A stretch of DNA of 64,000 nucleotides, taken from assembly GCA_002786225.1 (NCBI GenBank), contig PEQN01000012.1:1-64000 (forward strand), written 5' to 3'. The notes beneath the pieces were generated by a model, which was not told the DNA's origin, ran no database searches, and saw only the letters and a list, made by a program, of their open reading frames with translations. The position numbers and the translations under genes were made by a program. Origin of the DNA: Leptospira sp. GTDB lineage: Bacteria > Spirochaetota > Leptospiria > Leptospirales > Leptospiraceae. Below are positions 28,140 to 37,566 of this stretch, piece by piece (the stretch's first letter is position 1; the number at the start of each line of letters is the position of its first letter).

Positions 28140-28898
28140 ATGAACATTCATTCGAATACAACCGCAGTAATTCTTGCGGCGGGAAAGGGAACACGCATGA
28201 AAAGCGAACACCCCAAGGTAGCTACTGCTCTAGCAGGAAGGCCCTTGCTTGTTCATGTTATGGATCACCTAAAGAATGCTAATGTAAATAAACAAATCAT
28301 AGTCGTTGGATATAAGAAAGAAGAAGTAATCTCTATTTGCGAAGGTAGAAGTGATATAACCTTTTGCGAACAAAAAGAACAATTGGGAACTGGGCATGCA
28401 GTTCTGGTATGCAAAGATGCATTGAAGGACTTCCAAGGAACTGTCCTTGTTGCATGTGGAGACGCTCCCATGATTTCTCCAACCTCATTTCGATCTTTAA
28501 TTGAACTTCATACTAGCGGGGGCTATGCGGCTACTTTGATGTCAGCAGAGATGGATAATCCCCAAGGATATGGAAGAATCATTCGAAGCTCCGATGATGG
28601 TTCTGTTCTAAGAATCGTTGAAGAAAAAGATGCTAGCCCAGAAGAAAAAGCTGTGAAAGAGGTCAATACGGGAACCTATTGCTTTTCTTCAGAATTTCTT
28701 TGGGAAGGTCTTGCTGAAGTTGGTAATTCGAATGCGCAGAATGAATACTACCTGCCCGATTTAGTTAAAATATTCCGAAATAAAAATTTAAAAATTGGTG
28801 CTATGAAATTAAAAAGTTCCATAGAAAGTTATGGAATAAACTCGCCTCAAGACTTAGAATTTCTATCCAACATATTAGCGGCGGTTCCCAAAAAATGA
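28140..28898 (+). CDS. UDP-N-acetylglucosamine pyrophosphorylase-like (GlmU N-terminal domain only), 252 aa
   Basis: This is a nucleotidyltransferase with the signature [16 protein letters not shown] (about residues 13-28), then [11 protein letters not shown] and CGDAPMI with the metal-binding Asp. These are the marks of the GlmU uridylyltransferase domain, which makes UDP-GlcNAc from GlcNAc-1-P. The C-terminal left-handed helix acetyltransferase domain of bifunctional GlmU is absent. The gene ends at 252 residues with an ATGA overlap into prs, so it is not a broken gene. Acetylation of GlcN-1-P would need another protein, or this enzyme uses a different sugar phosphate. Confidence 0.85.
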   Translation: MNIHSNTTAVILAAGKGTRMKSEHPKVATALAGRPLLVHVMDHLKNANVNKQIIVVGYKKEEVISICEGRSDITFCEQKEQLGTGHAVLVCKDALKDFQGTVLVACGDAPMISPTSFRSLIELHTSGGYAATLMSAEMDNPQGYGRIIRSSDDGSVLRIVEEKDASPEEKAVKEVNTGTYCFSSEFLWEGLAEVGNSNAQNEYYLPDLVKIFRNKNLKIGAMKLKSSIESYGINSPQDLEFLSNILAAVPKK

Positions 28899-29839
28899 GC
28901 AACAAAGACTCCATTTTAATCTTCTCGGGATCAGCTAACAAACCACTTGCATCTGAGATTTGTAAGGTGACCAATGTTCCCGAAGGCGCTATCAATATCA
29001 AAAAGTTTAGTGATGGTGAGGTAAGTGTTCGCATTGAAGAAAATGTTCGTGGAAGAGATGTTTTCGTAATCCAGCCAACAAGTTTTCCTGCCAATGATCA
29101 TTTAATGGAATTGATATTGATTATGGATGCTCTACGTAGAGCCTCTGCTCGTCGAGTAACAGCTGTTCTTCCTTATTATGGTTATGGAAGACAAGATCGC
29201 AAGGTGGAGCCTAGAGTTCCTATCTCAGCTCGAGTTGTTGCAGATCTTATACAGACTATGCTACCACATAGACTTTTAACTATGGATCTCCATGCAGACC
29301 AAATCCAAGGATTCTTTTCTATTCCTGTGGACCATTTGTATTTTGCACCTGTGCTTGCTGAATACATTAACTCAAAGAAACTACAGGACTTGGTTATAGT
29401 TTCTCCAGATTCTGGTGGAGCAGAGAGAGCAAGGTTTTTCGGTAAGAAAGTGAACGGTGGCTTGGCTATCATTGACAAAAGAAGACCGAGAGCCAATGAA
29501 TCCGAAGTAATGAATGTAATCGGTGATGTCAAAGGAAAGAATTGTTTAATTCTAGATGATATGATTGATACAGGAGGAACCATAGGAAAGGCAGCCAAGG
29601 CTCTCAAGGAAAATGGTGCACTCTCAGTAATTTGCTGTGCTACCCATGCTGTTCTTTCAGGTGAGGCACCAGACAAATTGAATGAGGCTAACTTTGATGA
29701 GGTGGTCTTATCCAATACGATTCATATTCCTGAATCTAAAAAAATCAATAATTTAAAAGTATTATCTACAGCTTCGCTCTTTTCAAGAGCCATACAGATC
29801 ATACACAACGAAGAATCAATCAGCAGTCTTTTTATATAA
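28895..29839 (+). CDS. prs: Ribose-phosphate pyrophosphokinase, 314 aa
   Basis: It makes PRPP from ribose 5-phosphate and ATP for nucleotide, histidine and tryptophan synthesis. Recognised by the N-terminal phosphoribosyltransferase fold, YGYGRQDRK (about residues 95-103), [11 protein letters not shown] (about 130-140) and the PRPP-binding loop [12 protein letters not shown] (about 215-226). The length matches class I enzymes. The start overlaps the glmU-like stop (ATGA), and rplY follows 16 bases on. The glmU-prs-rplY-pth order is common in bacteria, which supports orthology. Confidence 0.97.
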   Translation: MSNKDSILIFSGSANKPLASEICKVTNVPEGAINIKKFSDGEVSVRIEENVRGRDVFVIQPTSFPANDHLMELILIMDALRRASARRVTAVLPYYGYGRQDRKVEPRVPISARVVADLIQTMLPHRLLTMDLHADQIQGFFSIPVDHLYFAPVLAEYINSKKLQDLVIVSPDSGGAERARFFGKKVNGGLAIIDKRRPRANESEVMNVIGDVKGKNCLILDDMIDTGGTIGKAAKALKENGALSVICCATHAVLSGEAPDKLNEANFDEVVLSNTIHIPESKKINNLKVLSTASLFSRAIQIIHNEESISSLFI

Positions 29840-29855
29840 ACAACGAGGAAATAAA

Positions 29856-30491
29856 ATGGAAACTATACTAGTAAAAGCAACACTACGAACAGAGCAAGAA
29901 ACAGGAAAAGGTGCAAACCATAGACTAAGAGCAAGTGGCATGATTCCTATCAATGTAATTGGTAGTGGTAAATCAACTCTTGGTTCAGTGAATGAAAAGG
30001 ATATGAATAAAATCATAGAATCTGGAATTCGCCAAGCTACTCTGTTAAATCTTGAATTGGGTTCTAACACTGAAAAGGTTTTCGTAAAAGAAATTCAAAG
30101 ATTCCCTCACACAGGTCAAATCAGACACATTGATTTTTATAAAGTTACTCCTGGTAAGAAGATTACAACCAGAGTTGCTATCGAAACTACAGGTGTTGCA
30201 AAAGGATCCAAACTTGGTGGACAATTCGACCATATAGTTAAGCAAATCAAAATTAAGTCCATTCCTGAAGACCTAAAAGATATTATCACTCTTGATGTAA
30301 CAAATCTTGATGTAGGTGATATGATCAAAGTTAGCCAACTTCCTGTTCCTAAAAGCTGGGAGATCATTGTAAACGGTGATCCTATTGTTGTCTCTGTTAT
30401 GAAAACAAGAGCTCTTCTTGCTCAAGAGAAAGCAGATAAAGATGCAGCTGCAGGTAAAGGCAAAGATGCCGGCAAGAAGAAAGGGAAATAA
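29856..30491 (+). CDS. rplY: Ribosomal protein bL25 (CTC family), 211 aa
   Basis: This is the 5S-rRNA-binding protein bL25 in its long CTC form. The N-terminal L25 domain (about residues 1-95, with QETGKGANHRLRASGMIPI) is followed by the TL5/CTC beta domain (about 96-185, containing HIDFYKV). It ends with a basic, alanine- and lysine-rich tail (GKGKDAGKKKGK). A ribosome site (CGAGGA) lies before the ATG. It lies between prs and the pth-like gene, the usual position in many bacteria. Confidence 0.95.
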   Translation: METILVKATLRTEQETGKGANHRLRASGMIPINVIGSGKSTLGSVNEKDMNKIIESGIRQATLLNLELGSNTEKVFVKEIQRFPHTGQIRHIDFYKVTPGKKITTRVAIETTGVAKGSKLGGQFDHIVKQIKIKSIPEDLKDIITLDVTNLDVGDMIKVSQLPVPKSWEIIVNGDPIVVSVMKTRALLAQEKADKDAAAGKGKDAGKKKGK

Positions 30492-30523
30492 TCCAAACTG
30501 AGATCGAATAGCGGAATAAGCCC

Positions 30524-31096
30524 TTGAAACTCATCGTTGGATTAGGTAACCCTGGAGATAAATACAATAACAACCGGTCCAATATTGGATTTAAAATTTT
30601 AGATGTTCTAGCCAATAACACTGGAATAGAAATAAAAACTAAAAAGAAAAAATCCATTATTGGTCGTGGGGATTTTGAAGGCTCAGAGGTTGTACTTTTG
30701 AAGCCCCAAACATTTAGTGATCTCTCTGGAGAATCCGTTCTCTACATTGCTTCCTTTCTAAAGATCCAAGTCCAAGATATCGTTGTGATCCAAGAGGATG
30801 CGACTCTGCCCTTGGGAGCAATTGTTGTCCAGAAAGGTGGGGATTCCCAATCCCATCCAGGAATAGAATCCGTTGCAAAAGCTCTTAGGTCTGTTAATTT
30901 TATTCGAATTCGGATAGGAATCCAGAATAAGAAATACAATGCTAAGAAGCGGGAAGAATTTTTGCGTGATGATTTTGAGCCTCTTGAGAACCTAAGTCTG
31001 ATTCAGATAATAAACGATGCGGAAGCTGCCATTCGCTCTATTTCTTTAGGAGATATTGAGGAGGTTATAGAAAAATACCGCTTGGGTGCAGTCTAA
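30524..31096 (+). CDS. pth: Peptidyl-tRNA hydrolase homologue with substituted catalytic residues, 190 aa
   Basis: Fold, length and position (rplY-pth-ftsH) identify a Pth-family protein: KLIVGLGNPGDKY at the N-terminus and LKPQTFSDLSGESV in the middle. However, the residues that E. coli Pth uses are changed. The catalytic His of RHN is Ser19 (NNRSNIGF). Asn68 of TFMN is Asp66 (TFSD). Asp93 of HDELD is replaced by Glu91 (IQEDATLP). The Asn of GGHNGL is Pro112 (SQSHPGI). Only the first Asn (NPG) is kept. Start is TTG at 30524. It may be a non-catalytic or altered-function paralogue, or this lineage may use a different active site. Normal peptidyl-tRNA hydrolysis would then need another enzyme elsewhere. 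Confidence 0.85.
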   Translation: MKLIVGLGNPGDKYNNNRSNIGFKILDVLANNTGIEIKTKKKKSIIGRGDFEGSEVVLLKPQTFSDLSGESVLYIASFLKIQVQDIVVIQEDATLPLGAIVVQKGGDSQSHPGIESVAKALRSVNFIRIRIGIQNKKYNAKKREEFLRDDFEPLENLSLIQIINDAEAAIRSISLGDIEEVIEKYRLGAV

Positions 31097-31111
31097 TGAA
31101 GGAGTCTATCC

Positions 31112-33073
31112 ATGAACAAAAATATTAAAAATGTAATTCTTACCTTTTCTATCCTACTTCTCTTTCTCTTCCTCTTTATGAATCGAGAGAATAGCTTTTC
31201 CAAACCAAAAGAAGTATCTTACTCCGATTTTTTAAATATGCTCGAACCCATTGATGGTAAGAAGCCAGTTGGTAAACTCATTCGAGATGAGGATCCCAAG
31301 AAACAACTTACCATAGAGAAAGAAACCATAGAAGGATTTTATATCCCAGCCGATTCTAAAGATGGAAAATCCGTCCCTTTCAAAACCAACATTGCACCCA
31401 TACAAGATGAGCTTGTCCAGAAGCTCAGAAAGGATAGAATTTCTTTCCAAGCCAAGGTCATAGAAGAGAATCGCTTTCTCAACATCCTAACAGCGATTAT
31501 TCCTTGGATTCTGATTCTTGGATTGATTTGGTTTGTAATGATGAAACAATTGCAAGCCACAGGTAATAGAGCATTTACCTTTGGAAAATCCAAAGCAAAG
31601 ATGAATGTAGACTCCAAAGTTAAGGTAACTTTTGATGATGTTGCTGGATGTGATGAAGCAAAAGTTGAGCTTCAGGAGATCATTGAATTTCTGAAAGACC
31701 CTAAGAAGTTCCATGCCATAGGTGCGAGAATTCCTACTGGTGTCCTACTTGTTGGACCTCCAGGTACAGGAAAGACTTTACTTGCCAGAGCAGTATCTGG
31801 TGAGGCAGGTGTTCCCTTCTTTTCCATTTCTGGTTCTGATTTCGTTGAAATGTTTGTAGGTGTGGGAGCTTCTCGAGTAAGAGATCTTTTTGACCAAGGT
31901 AAGAAGAATGCTCCTTGTATTATTTTCATCGATGAGATTGATGCTGTTGGTAGGCTTCGTGGCGCAGGATTGGGTGGTGGTCACGATGAAAGAGAGCAGA
32001 CACTCAATCAAATGTTAGTTGAAATGGATGGTTTTGAAAAGAACGAAGGTGTAATTGTAATGGCAGCAACTAACAGAGCTGATGTTCTTGACCCTGCTTT
32101 GCTTAGACCAGGACGTTTTGACAGACAAGTAATGGTTGGTCTTCCAGATATCAAAGGAAGAGAAGAGATCCTACGCGTGCATGCAAAGAAAGTACCTATG
32201 ACTCCAGATATTTCTCTCAACCAGATAGCTAGAGGAACTCCTGGATTCACGGGAGCTGATCTTTCTAATTTGATCAATGAGGGTGCCTTGCTTGCAGCCC
32301 GTCGCAATAAAAAGCGAGTCACTCAAGCTGAACTTGAAGAAGCTAGAGATAAAGTTATGATGGGGCCTGAGAGAAGATCCTTTTTCATATCGGAAAAGGA
32401 GAAAGAAGTAATTGCCTACCATGAAGGTGGACATGCAATTCTCGCTAGCCTACTGCCTTATACTGAACCCGTACACAAAGTAACAATTATTCCTAGAGGT
32501 GGTGCTCTTGGGCTTACCCAATCTCTACCTGCCGAAGAAAAACATATCCATTCCAAATTGTATTGGTTGGATCAAATTGTAGTGGCTATGGGTGGTTTTA
32601 TAGCTGAAGAGTTCCAATTTGGAACTACGTCCACTGGTTCTTCTAATGACATCCAGTACGCAACCAACATAGCCCGGAAAATGGTCTGTGAATGGGGAAT
32701 GTCAGAAAAGCTAGGGACTATCAACTATGCTGGTTCTCAGGACTCTGTTTTTGTGGGAAGAGACTATGGCCATAGCAACAAGGCAAACAGTGAAGAATTT
32801 GCAGGAATGATAGACCAAGAAGTGAAGAAGATTGTTCAGACAAGTCTTGATAAGGGCAGAGATATGGTTCGCAAGAATTCCAAAAAGTTGGAAAGCATTG
32901 CAAAAGCACTTCTAGCTAAAGAATCTATAGACCATGATGAGCTAACAGCAATTGTTCACCCTGCTAGTGAGAATGATAAGAAAAAATCCGTGGTTAAAGG
33001 AACCGGAAAATCTTCTTCTAAATCCAAATCGAACACTTCCAGAAATATTAGTAAGCCAGCTCTATCTACCTAA
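31112..33073 (+). CDS. ftsH: ATP-dependent zinc metalloprotease FtsH, 653 aa
   Basis: This membrane-anchored AAA+ protease degrades misfolded membrane proteins and short-lived regulators. A first membrane helix lies at about residues 5-25 and a second at about 125-145 with a periplasmic region between. Then comes the AAA+ module with Walker A GPPGTGKT (about 215-222), Walker [11 protein letters not shown] and the arginine-finger region RPGRFDRQ. The zinc-protease motif is HEGGH at His437, slightly different from the usual HEAGH but with all metal ligands kept. The C-terminus is a Ser/Lys-rich low-complexity tail. A ribosome site (GAAGGAG) precedes the ATG 15 bases after the pth-like stop. Confidence 0.97.
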   Translation: MNKNIKNVILTFSILLLFLFLFMNRENSFSKPKEVSYSDFLNMLEPIDGKKPVGKLIRDEDPKKQLTIEKETIEGFYIPADSKDGKSVPFKTNIAPIQDELVQKLRKDRISFQAKVIEENRFLNILTAIIPWILILGLIWFVMMKQLQATGNRAFTFGKSKAKMNVDSKVKVTFDDVAGCDEAKVELQEIIEFLKDPKKFHAIGARIPTGVLLVGPPGTGKTLLARAVSGEAGVPFFSISGSDFVEMFVGVGASRVRDLFDQGKKNAPCIIFIDEIDAVGRLRGAGLGGGHDEREQTLNQMLVEMDGFEKNEGVIVMAATNRADVLDPALLRPGRFDRQVMVGLPDIKGREEILRVHAKKVPMTPDISLNQIARGTPGFTGADLSNLINEGALLAARRNKKRVTQAELEEARDKVMMGPERRSFFISEKEKEVIAYHEGGHAILASLLPYTEPVHKVTIIPRGGALGLTQSLPAEEKHIHSKLYWLDQIVVAMGGFIAEEFQFGTTSTGSSNDIQYATNIARKMVCEWGMSEKLGTINYAGSQDSVFVGRDYGHSNKANSEEFAGMIDQEVKKIVQTSLDKGRDMVRKNSKKLESIAKALLAKESIDHDELTAIVHPASENDKKKSVVKGTGKSSSKSKSNTSRNISKPALST

Positions 33074-33074
33074 G

Positions 33075-33539
33075 ATGCAGTATTGGCTTTTTAAGACCGA
33101 GCCAAATGTCTTTTCTATAGACGATCTCAAGAACTCTCCCAAGGCAACTTGCTTTTGGGAGGGTGTTCGCAATTACCAGGCACGTAATTTACTAAGAGAT
33201 AGCATCCAGAAAGAGGATCTTGTTTTTATATACCACAGTAGGATAGAACCTCTTGGGATTGTTGGCATAGCCAAGGTTACCAAAGCTGGCTACCCTGATC
33301 CCTTTGCTTTTGATAAAAATCACAAATACTTTGATCCTAAGAGCAAGCTAGAAGCTCCAACTTGGTATGGAGTCGAGGTAACTTTTGTAGAAAAATTCTC
33401 TCGGACCATCACTCTGAAAGAAATGAAAGAAACAACTGGCCTAGATAAGATGATGCTTACACAAAAAGGTTCTAGACTTTCCATTCAACCTGTAAGCGAA
33501 AAAGAATTTAAGATTATTCAAAAGCTTGCAGTAAAATAA
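33075..33539 (+). CDS. EVE-domain protein, 154 aa
   Basis: The whole protein is one EVE domain (Thy28-like, PUA-related fold): MQYWLFKTEPNVFSIDDL opens it, followed by CFWEGVRNYQARN and the conserved VFIYHS. EVE domains bind modified cytosines in DNA or RNA and occur both as stand-alone housekeeping proteins and in restriction systems. I start at ATG 33075, one base after the ftsH stop, since the open frame before it lies inside ftsH. Its position at the end of the ftsH operon favours a housekeeping role, but a link to the restriction genes near 7 kb cannot be excluded. Confidence 0.9.
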   Translation: MQYWLFKTEPNVFSIDDLKNSPKATCFWEGVRNYQARNLLRDSIQKEDLVFIYHSRIEPLGIVGIAKVTKAGYPDPFAFDKNHKYFDPKSKLEAPTWYGVEVTFVEKFSRTITLKEMKETTGLDKMMLTQKGSRLSIQPVSEKEFKIIQKLAVK

Positions 33540-33568
33540 TATTCTTATATACTAATCATAAACACCTT

Positions 33569-34607
33569 ATGATTACACTCGGAATCACATTACAATTTCC
33601 CCTACATGAACCAATTTTAATTTTCTTTGTGGTTCTTTCTATTATTCTTATAACACCCATAGTATTAAAATTCTTCCACATACCAGCATTAACAGGAATG
33701 ATATTAGCAGGTGTTGCAATAGGGCCGCATGGATTTCATGTTCTCAATAGAGATACGAGTATCGTACTTTTTGGTACAGTAGGTCTCTTTTACATAATGT
33801 TCACTGCAGGTTTAGAAATTGATCTTATTGACTTTAAGAAAAACCGGAATAAAAGTATGGTTTTCGGTGCTCTAACTTTTTTTATACCTATGCTACTTGG
33901 AACACCGAGTGTTCACTATTTACATCATAACTGCATCTGTCATGATAATTATAGGCTTAATTGCAAAATGGATTGCAGCTACTTTTTCTCAAATATTATT
34001 AGAATACAATAAAGTGGAACGAAATCTTATTTTTGGACTCTCAAGTTCTCGTGCCGCGGCAACTTTAGCAGCAGCCTTAATAGGATATAAAATCGGCCTT
34101 TTTGGTGAAGATGTATTAAATGGTACAGTTATTATGATTCTTGTCACATGCTTGGTGAGTTCATTTATAGTTGAGAAAAATGCAAAAATCCTAGCCACTC
34201 AAAAGGAAGATAATTCTAATGAAACGGACAAGGTTGTTGAAAGAATTTTAGTTCCTATAGCCAATCCAAAAACGGTTGAAAGTCTTATTAATCTTGCGGT
34301 TCTAATAAAAAATCCCGAATCACAACATCCTATTTATGCATTAGCGGTTGTTAGAGATAATAATGAAGCTAAAGATAGAATTCTTGATACCCTAGTCGAT
34401 ATGAAACAATCTAGTGATGTTAGCTATTTTCCATTGAAAGATTGGAAAGATATTCTAAATATACGCAATTCATTAAGTAGGGATGATCTTCTCATAGTTG
34501 TTCTTTCCCGTAAAGGCAGCATATCGTATGATGAAAGCATGGAAACAACACCAAGATTTCTATCTCAGAATCTCAAAGATTCAAATTTTATATTACTTTA
34601 TCCTTAA
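33569..34607 (+). pseudogene. CPA2-type cation/proton antiporter, internally deleted and frameshifted
   Basis: The first frame (33569-34012) encodes the start of a KefB/CPA2 antiporter: hydrophobic helices and ALTGMILAGVAIGPHGFHVL, then FGTVGLFYIMFTAGLEIDL. After about residue 110 (FFIPMLLGT) it runs out of sense and stops. The next frame (open from 33897) supplies the last transport helices (IYIITASVMIIIGLIAKW, then GLSSSRAAATLAAALIG) and a cytosolic USP-like domain to a stop at 34607. A complete family member would have roughly 150-200 more membrane residues in between, so an internal deletion with a frameshift at about 33895 is the simplest reading. The 3' end overlaps the convergent methyltransferase gene by 20 bases. 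Confidence 0.8.
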
Positions 34608-35628
34608 ATTCTATCTGCCAGGATTTATGAATTTTCTTATCTCGGAAATCATTTGGAACTGTCTGTTCCGAAAATTCTTGGCAAGAAAATTGCTCCATTA
34701 GTGCATCAGATAGTTTGAATTTTCTAAAATTTGTTGAAAAGAAGAGGATTCCATCTGGATTAAGAAATTCTATCATTAAATTATTGATAAGTTTTGAATG
34801 ATCCAATTGGAGATCAAAAATTTTTTCCTTTTTCTTAGTATTTGAAAATGTAGGTGGATCCAAAACAATCAAATCATATCGCATTCTATCTTTCTTTAAT
34901 CTATATCCATCCATCCAATCAAAAATATCAGAACATACTAACTCATTTTTATCTAAGGAAAGTTGATTGAGTTTTAAATTGTCTAAAATCCAATCTATAT
35001 AAACAGGGGAACTATCAACACTTGTCGTAAAGCTAGCACCTGCTATACCAGAATGAATGGTAAAAGCACCTGTATAACTAAAAAGATTCAGTATTTTTTT
35101 CCCTTGGGCAAGTAAGGCAACTTTCTCCCTAAGTGGACGATGGTCTAAGAACAAGCCTACATCTAAGTAATCAGTCAAATTGATTTTAAATTTGGCAAGA
35201 CCCTCCTTTACGATTTTAGTTTGGTAAGATTTAGAAAGTTTATTGTATTGTGATAATCCTTTCTTCTTTTCGCGCAATTTCGTAAATAAATTATCAGGTT
35301 TAATTTGAAGAACTTCAATTATGATTTCTTCAATTGCTTGAATACGCTCATCCATGACTCTATCTGCTTCGAGAGAATTAATTGAGTCATTAGGCATATC
35401 ATAAGGACCACGAAAATACTGAAGGACATAATCACCTTCATAATCATCTATCGCAACTGGAACTTGAGGAACATCCTTATCATAGATTCTGTAACAAGAA
35501 ATATTATTTTTCTTAGCCCACTTAGATAATTCTTTTTTATTTTTCTTAAGGCGATTGCGGAACATTTCTAACCCGCCTCCACCCAGAGATTTATTGTCTG
35601 AAGAAGAAATTGAAAGATTAGTTTCCAA
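34588..35628 (-). CDS. Class I SAM methyltransferase, RlmK-like (23S rRNA m7G2069 type), 346 aa
   Basis: It matches the C-terminal RlmK half of the bifunctional RlmKL rRNA methyltransferase: MFRNRLKKNKKELSKWAKK with CYRIYDKDVP (about residues 22-52). After a variable region come GLFLDHRPLRE, the SAM-binding motif ILNLFSYTGAFTIHSG and the catalytic-side DPPTFSN. It lacks the N-terminal RlmL/THUMP half, so it is a stand-alone version. The probable reaction is N7-methylation of G2069 in 23S rRNA, inferred from family. Two start choices (the 21 residues before MFRNR look non-conserved) leave the N-terminus uncertain. Confidence 0.8.
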   Translation of the reverse strand: METNLSISSSDNKSLGGGGLEMFRNRLKKNKKELSKWAKKNNISCYRIYDKDVPQVPVAIDDYEGDYVLQYFRGPYDMPNDSINSLEADRVMDERIQAIEEIIIEVLQIKPDNLFTKLREKKKGLSQYNKLSKSYQTKIVKEGLAKFKINLTDYLDVGLFLDHRPLREKVALLAQGKKILNLFSYTGAFTIHSGIAGASFTTSVDSSPVYIDWILDNLKLNQLSLDKNELVCSDIFDWMDGYRLKKDRMRYDLIVLDPPTFSNTKKKEKIFDLQLDHSKLINNLMIEFLNPDGILFFSTNFRKFKLSDALMEQFSCQEFSEQTVPNDFRDKKIHKSWQIEFKDKVI

Positions 35629-35677
35629 AGTAGTGATACCAGGAAACCAAAATTAAAGAAAGATGTAAATTAGATTT

Positions 35678-36466
35678 TTATGTTCTGGGTCTCATGACTT
35701 TTTCAGTTATACTGACAAGGACTGATTGGGGAAGGAAGCGTCCTAAGTTAGAAAGAATAAAATTTGAGTGTGGTCCAGATATTATTGAAATTTGTTTTTT
35801 TTCAAGAGCTTTCATAGCAGTCTTAACTGTATTTTCTGGAGTATCACGTTTACCAACGGATGCCTCAGAAGCATTCACCCTTTCAAAGAATTTAGTTTCC
35901 ACAGGGCCTGGATTAAGAGTTAAAAATTGAACTCCTGAATCTTTGTATTCAGCCCACAATGCTTCTGAAAATGACCTTACGAAGGATTTACTTGCACCAT
36001 AAATTGCCATATAAGGTACGGGTTGATAACTTGCTGTACTACCAACATTAATAATTACACCTTCTCCCCTTGATATCATTGGTTTCAGAAATAGTTGCGT
36101 CATACTCGCTAAACTTACCATATTTAAAATCATCTGTTCTTGATTTGCTTTAATATCAGTTAAATGATATTTTCCATAAATTGCAAATCCTGCATTGTTT
36201 ATGAGCCAATCAACATCTATTCCTTCTTGATTCAGTTCTGTGTAAATTTCTTGACTAGAAGTTAGTAAACTTAAGTCTTTAGAAATTATATATGTTTTTA
36301 TATTATACTTTTTCTCAAGATCCATTGATAGTAATTTCAATTCCGATTGATTTCTGGAAACCAAGACAATATTGAACTTCTTACTTGCTAATTCCTGAGC
36401 AAATGCTCTTCCTATGCCTGAAGAAGCTCCTGTAATTAAAGCCCATTTCATTTTAACTGTTGACAC
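35678..36466 (-). CDS. Short-chain dehydrogenase/reductase (SDR), 262 aa
   Basis: This is a classical SDR: nucleotide-binding TGASSGIGRAFAQ (about residues 12-24), NNAGFA (about 90-95), catalytic Ser in VGSTASYQPVPYMAIYGASK with the YxxxK pair (about 141-160), and PGPVET. Lack of an acidic residue after the second strand, with Arg in SRNQ, favours NADP(H). The start is GTG at 36466 with AGGAAAA upstream; an ATG five codons later lacks a ribosome site. It is divergent from a TetR gene with two palindromes between, so it is probably controlled by that regulator. The substrate is unknown. Confidence 0.88.
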   Translation of the reverse strand: MSTVKMKWALITGASSGIGRAFAQELASKKFNIVLVSRNQSELKLLSMDLEKKYNIKTYIISKDLSLLTSSQEIYTELNQEGIDVDWLINNAGFAIYGKYHLTDIKANQEQMILNMVSLASMTQLFLKPMISRGEGVIINVGSTASYQPVPYMAIYGASKSFVRSFSEALWAEYKDSGVQFLTLNPGPVETKFFERVNASEASVGKRDTPENTVKTAMKALEKKQISIISGPHSNFILSNLGRFLPQSVLVSITEKVMRPRT

Positions 36467-36500
36467 TGATTTTTCCTACTTAATTCTGAATATAGTTATT

Positions 36501-36530
36501 AAGTTCAGATACATTATTGTATTCGAACTT
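36501..36530. promoter_or_regulatory. Operator candidate 1 between SDR and TetR genes
   Basis: A 30-base imperfect palindrome has outer arms AAGTTC / GAACTT and the core ATACATTATTGTAT at 36509-36522, which is symmetrical apart from the two central-flank positions. It shares its core with a second palindrome 38 bases downstream, as expected for paired TetR sites. Confidence 0.55.
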
Positions 36531-36546
36531 AAAGAACAGATTTCAG

Positions 36547-36560
36547 ATACATTAATGTAT
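36547..36560. promoter_or_regulatory. Operator candidate 2 between SDR and TetR genes
   Basis: ATACATTAATGTAT is a perfect 14-base palindrome 22 bases before the TetR ATG. It is nearly identical to the core of the site at 36509-36522 (13 of 14 bases), and both are preceded by TTCAG. Two matching palindromes in one divergent gap suit autoregulation by the TetR protein plus control of the SDR gene. Confidence 0.6.
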
Positions 36561-36582
36561 GTCAACAAGAAAAGAATAAGTC

Positions 36583-37197
36583 ATGAAAAAAAAATTAAGA
36601 CTCGAAAATCAACAATTCACTAGAAGTAAGATACTAGATTCATCAGAATACCATTTTTCGAAATATGGTTTCTCTGGAGCAGCAGTTGACAGTATCGTTA
36701 AGGAAGCAGGATACTCAAGAGGGGCATTTTATTCTAACTTTAGTTCTAAAGAAGATCTTTTTTTGTCCTTAATGGAAGCTAGAATGGAAGAAATTATTAG
36801 TGAAATTAACAACCTCAATAGTATACCTTTGACCTTAAGTCAAAAAATTGACAAATTGAAAGAGTTTTACATCAATCGTGCACAAAATAAAATGTTCTGT
36901 TTGGTGATGTCTGAGTTTCTTTTGCATTCAATAAGAGACTCGGAAATGAAAGATAGAATTATTGCATTAAATAGAAAGTATAACAAATCTATTTCAAAAG
37001 TCATTGAAAACATTTTCAAAGAAGGGAAAGTCAAACCAAATATTCATCCAGATGATATAGCTGTCTGTTTATTATCTTTCGGTGAAGGATTGATGATTCA
37101 ACATTTTGCTGATCCTAATGAAATCAATAAAAAAAGGATTATTTCTATACTTGAAAACTTTTTCAAAAATTATATCATGATTCCCCTGAAGATGTAA
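36583..37197 (+). CDS. TetR/AcrR family transcriptional regulator, 204 aa
   Basis: The N-terminal helix-turn-helix runs from RSKILDSSEYHFSKYGFSGA (about residues 14-33) to AGYSRGAFYSNFSSKEDLFL (about 46-65), a canonical TetR DNA-binding domain. The C-terminal half is an all-helical ligand/dimer domain with no known signature. It is divergent from an SDR gene and two related palindromes lie between, so it probably represses both. Typical targets of such pairs are detoxification or lipid-modifying enzymes; the inducer is unknown. Confidence 0.88.
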   Translation: MKKKLRLENQQFTRSKILDSSEYHFSKYGFSGAAVDSIVKEAGYSRGAFYSNFSSKEDLFLSLMEARMEEIISEINNLNSIPLTLSQKIDKLKEFYINRAQNKMFCLVMSEFLLHSIRDSEMKDRIIALNRKYNKSISKVIENIFKEGKVKPNIHPDDIAVCLLSFGEGLMIQHFADPNEINKKRIISILENFFKNYIMIPLKM

Positions 37198-37210
37198 AAA
37201 TTCTTTAGAC

Positions 37211-37510
37211 CTATTTACGACCAATAAAGTAAATAAAGATAGCAGCTATTAATAATCCAAACGTCTCTCGAAATTCTTCTGAATCGAAAGCAAACTCATT
37301 GATTTGAAAGAACCAAATAAAAGACATTCCTAAATAAAAAGCAGTAAATCCAATCTGAAAATCTCGTGGTATCTGTTTATTAAAACGATACATTGCAAGT
37401 GTTGCAACAAATATATAGATTCCAAACCAAAGAATAGGATCTGGATCATTTAACTGTAAGTATGCGAATAAAGTAAAAAGTATTGTTGCTATGAATAGAA
37501 ATATTTTCAT
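37211..37510 (-). CDS. TMEM220-family small membrane protein, 99 aa
   Basis: This is a small polytopic protein with hydrophobic segments at about residues 3-18, 26-42, 55-70 and 84-97. The LQLNDPDPILWFGIYI stretch after the first helix is the hallmark of the TMEM220 family, found in bacteria and animals and of unknown function. It lies tail-to-tail with the TetR gene (14 bases) and head-to-head with an RNase HI gene. No regulatory site was identified. Confidence 0.75.
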   Translation of the reverse strand: MKIFLFIATILFTLFAYLQLNDPDPILWFGIYIFVATLAMYRFNKQIPRDFQIGFTAFYLGMSFIWFFQINEFAFDSEEFRETFGLLIAAIFIYFIGRK

Positions 37511-37566
37511 GTACTTATAAATTTTAAAAATTGACCACTCTTGTCAATGCAAAATGATGTAAGCCT

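Noticed and set aside
32952..33074. Longer start of the EVE-domain protein
   Set aside because: This stretch lies inside ftsH in another frame. The family N-terminus begins exactly at ATG 33075.
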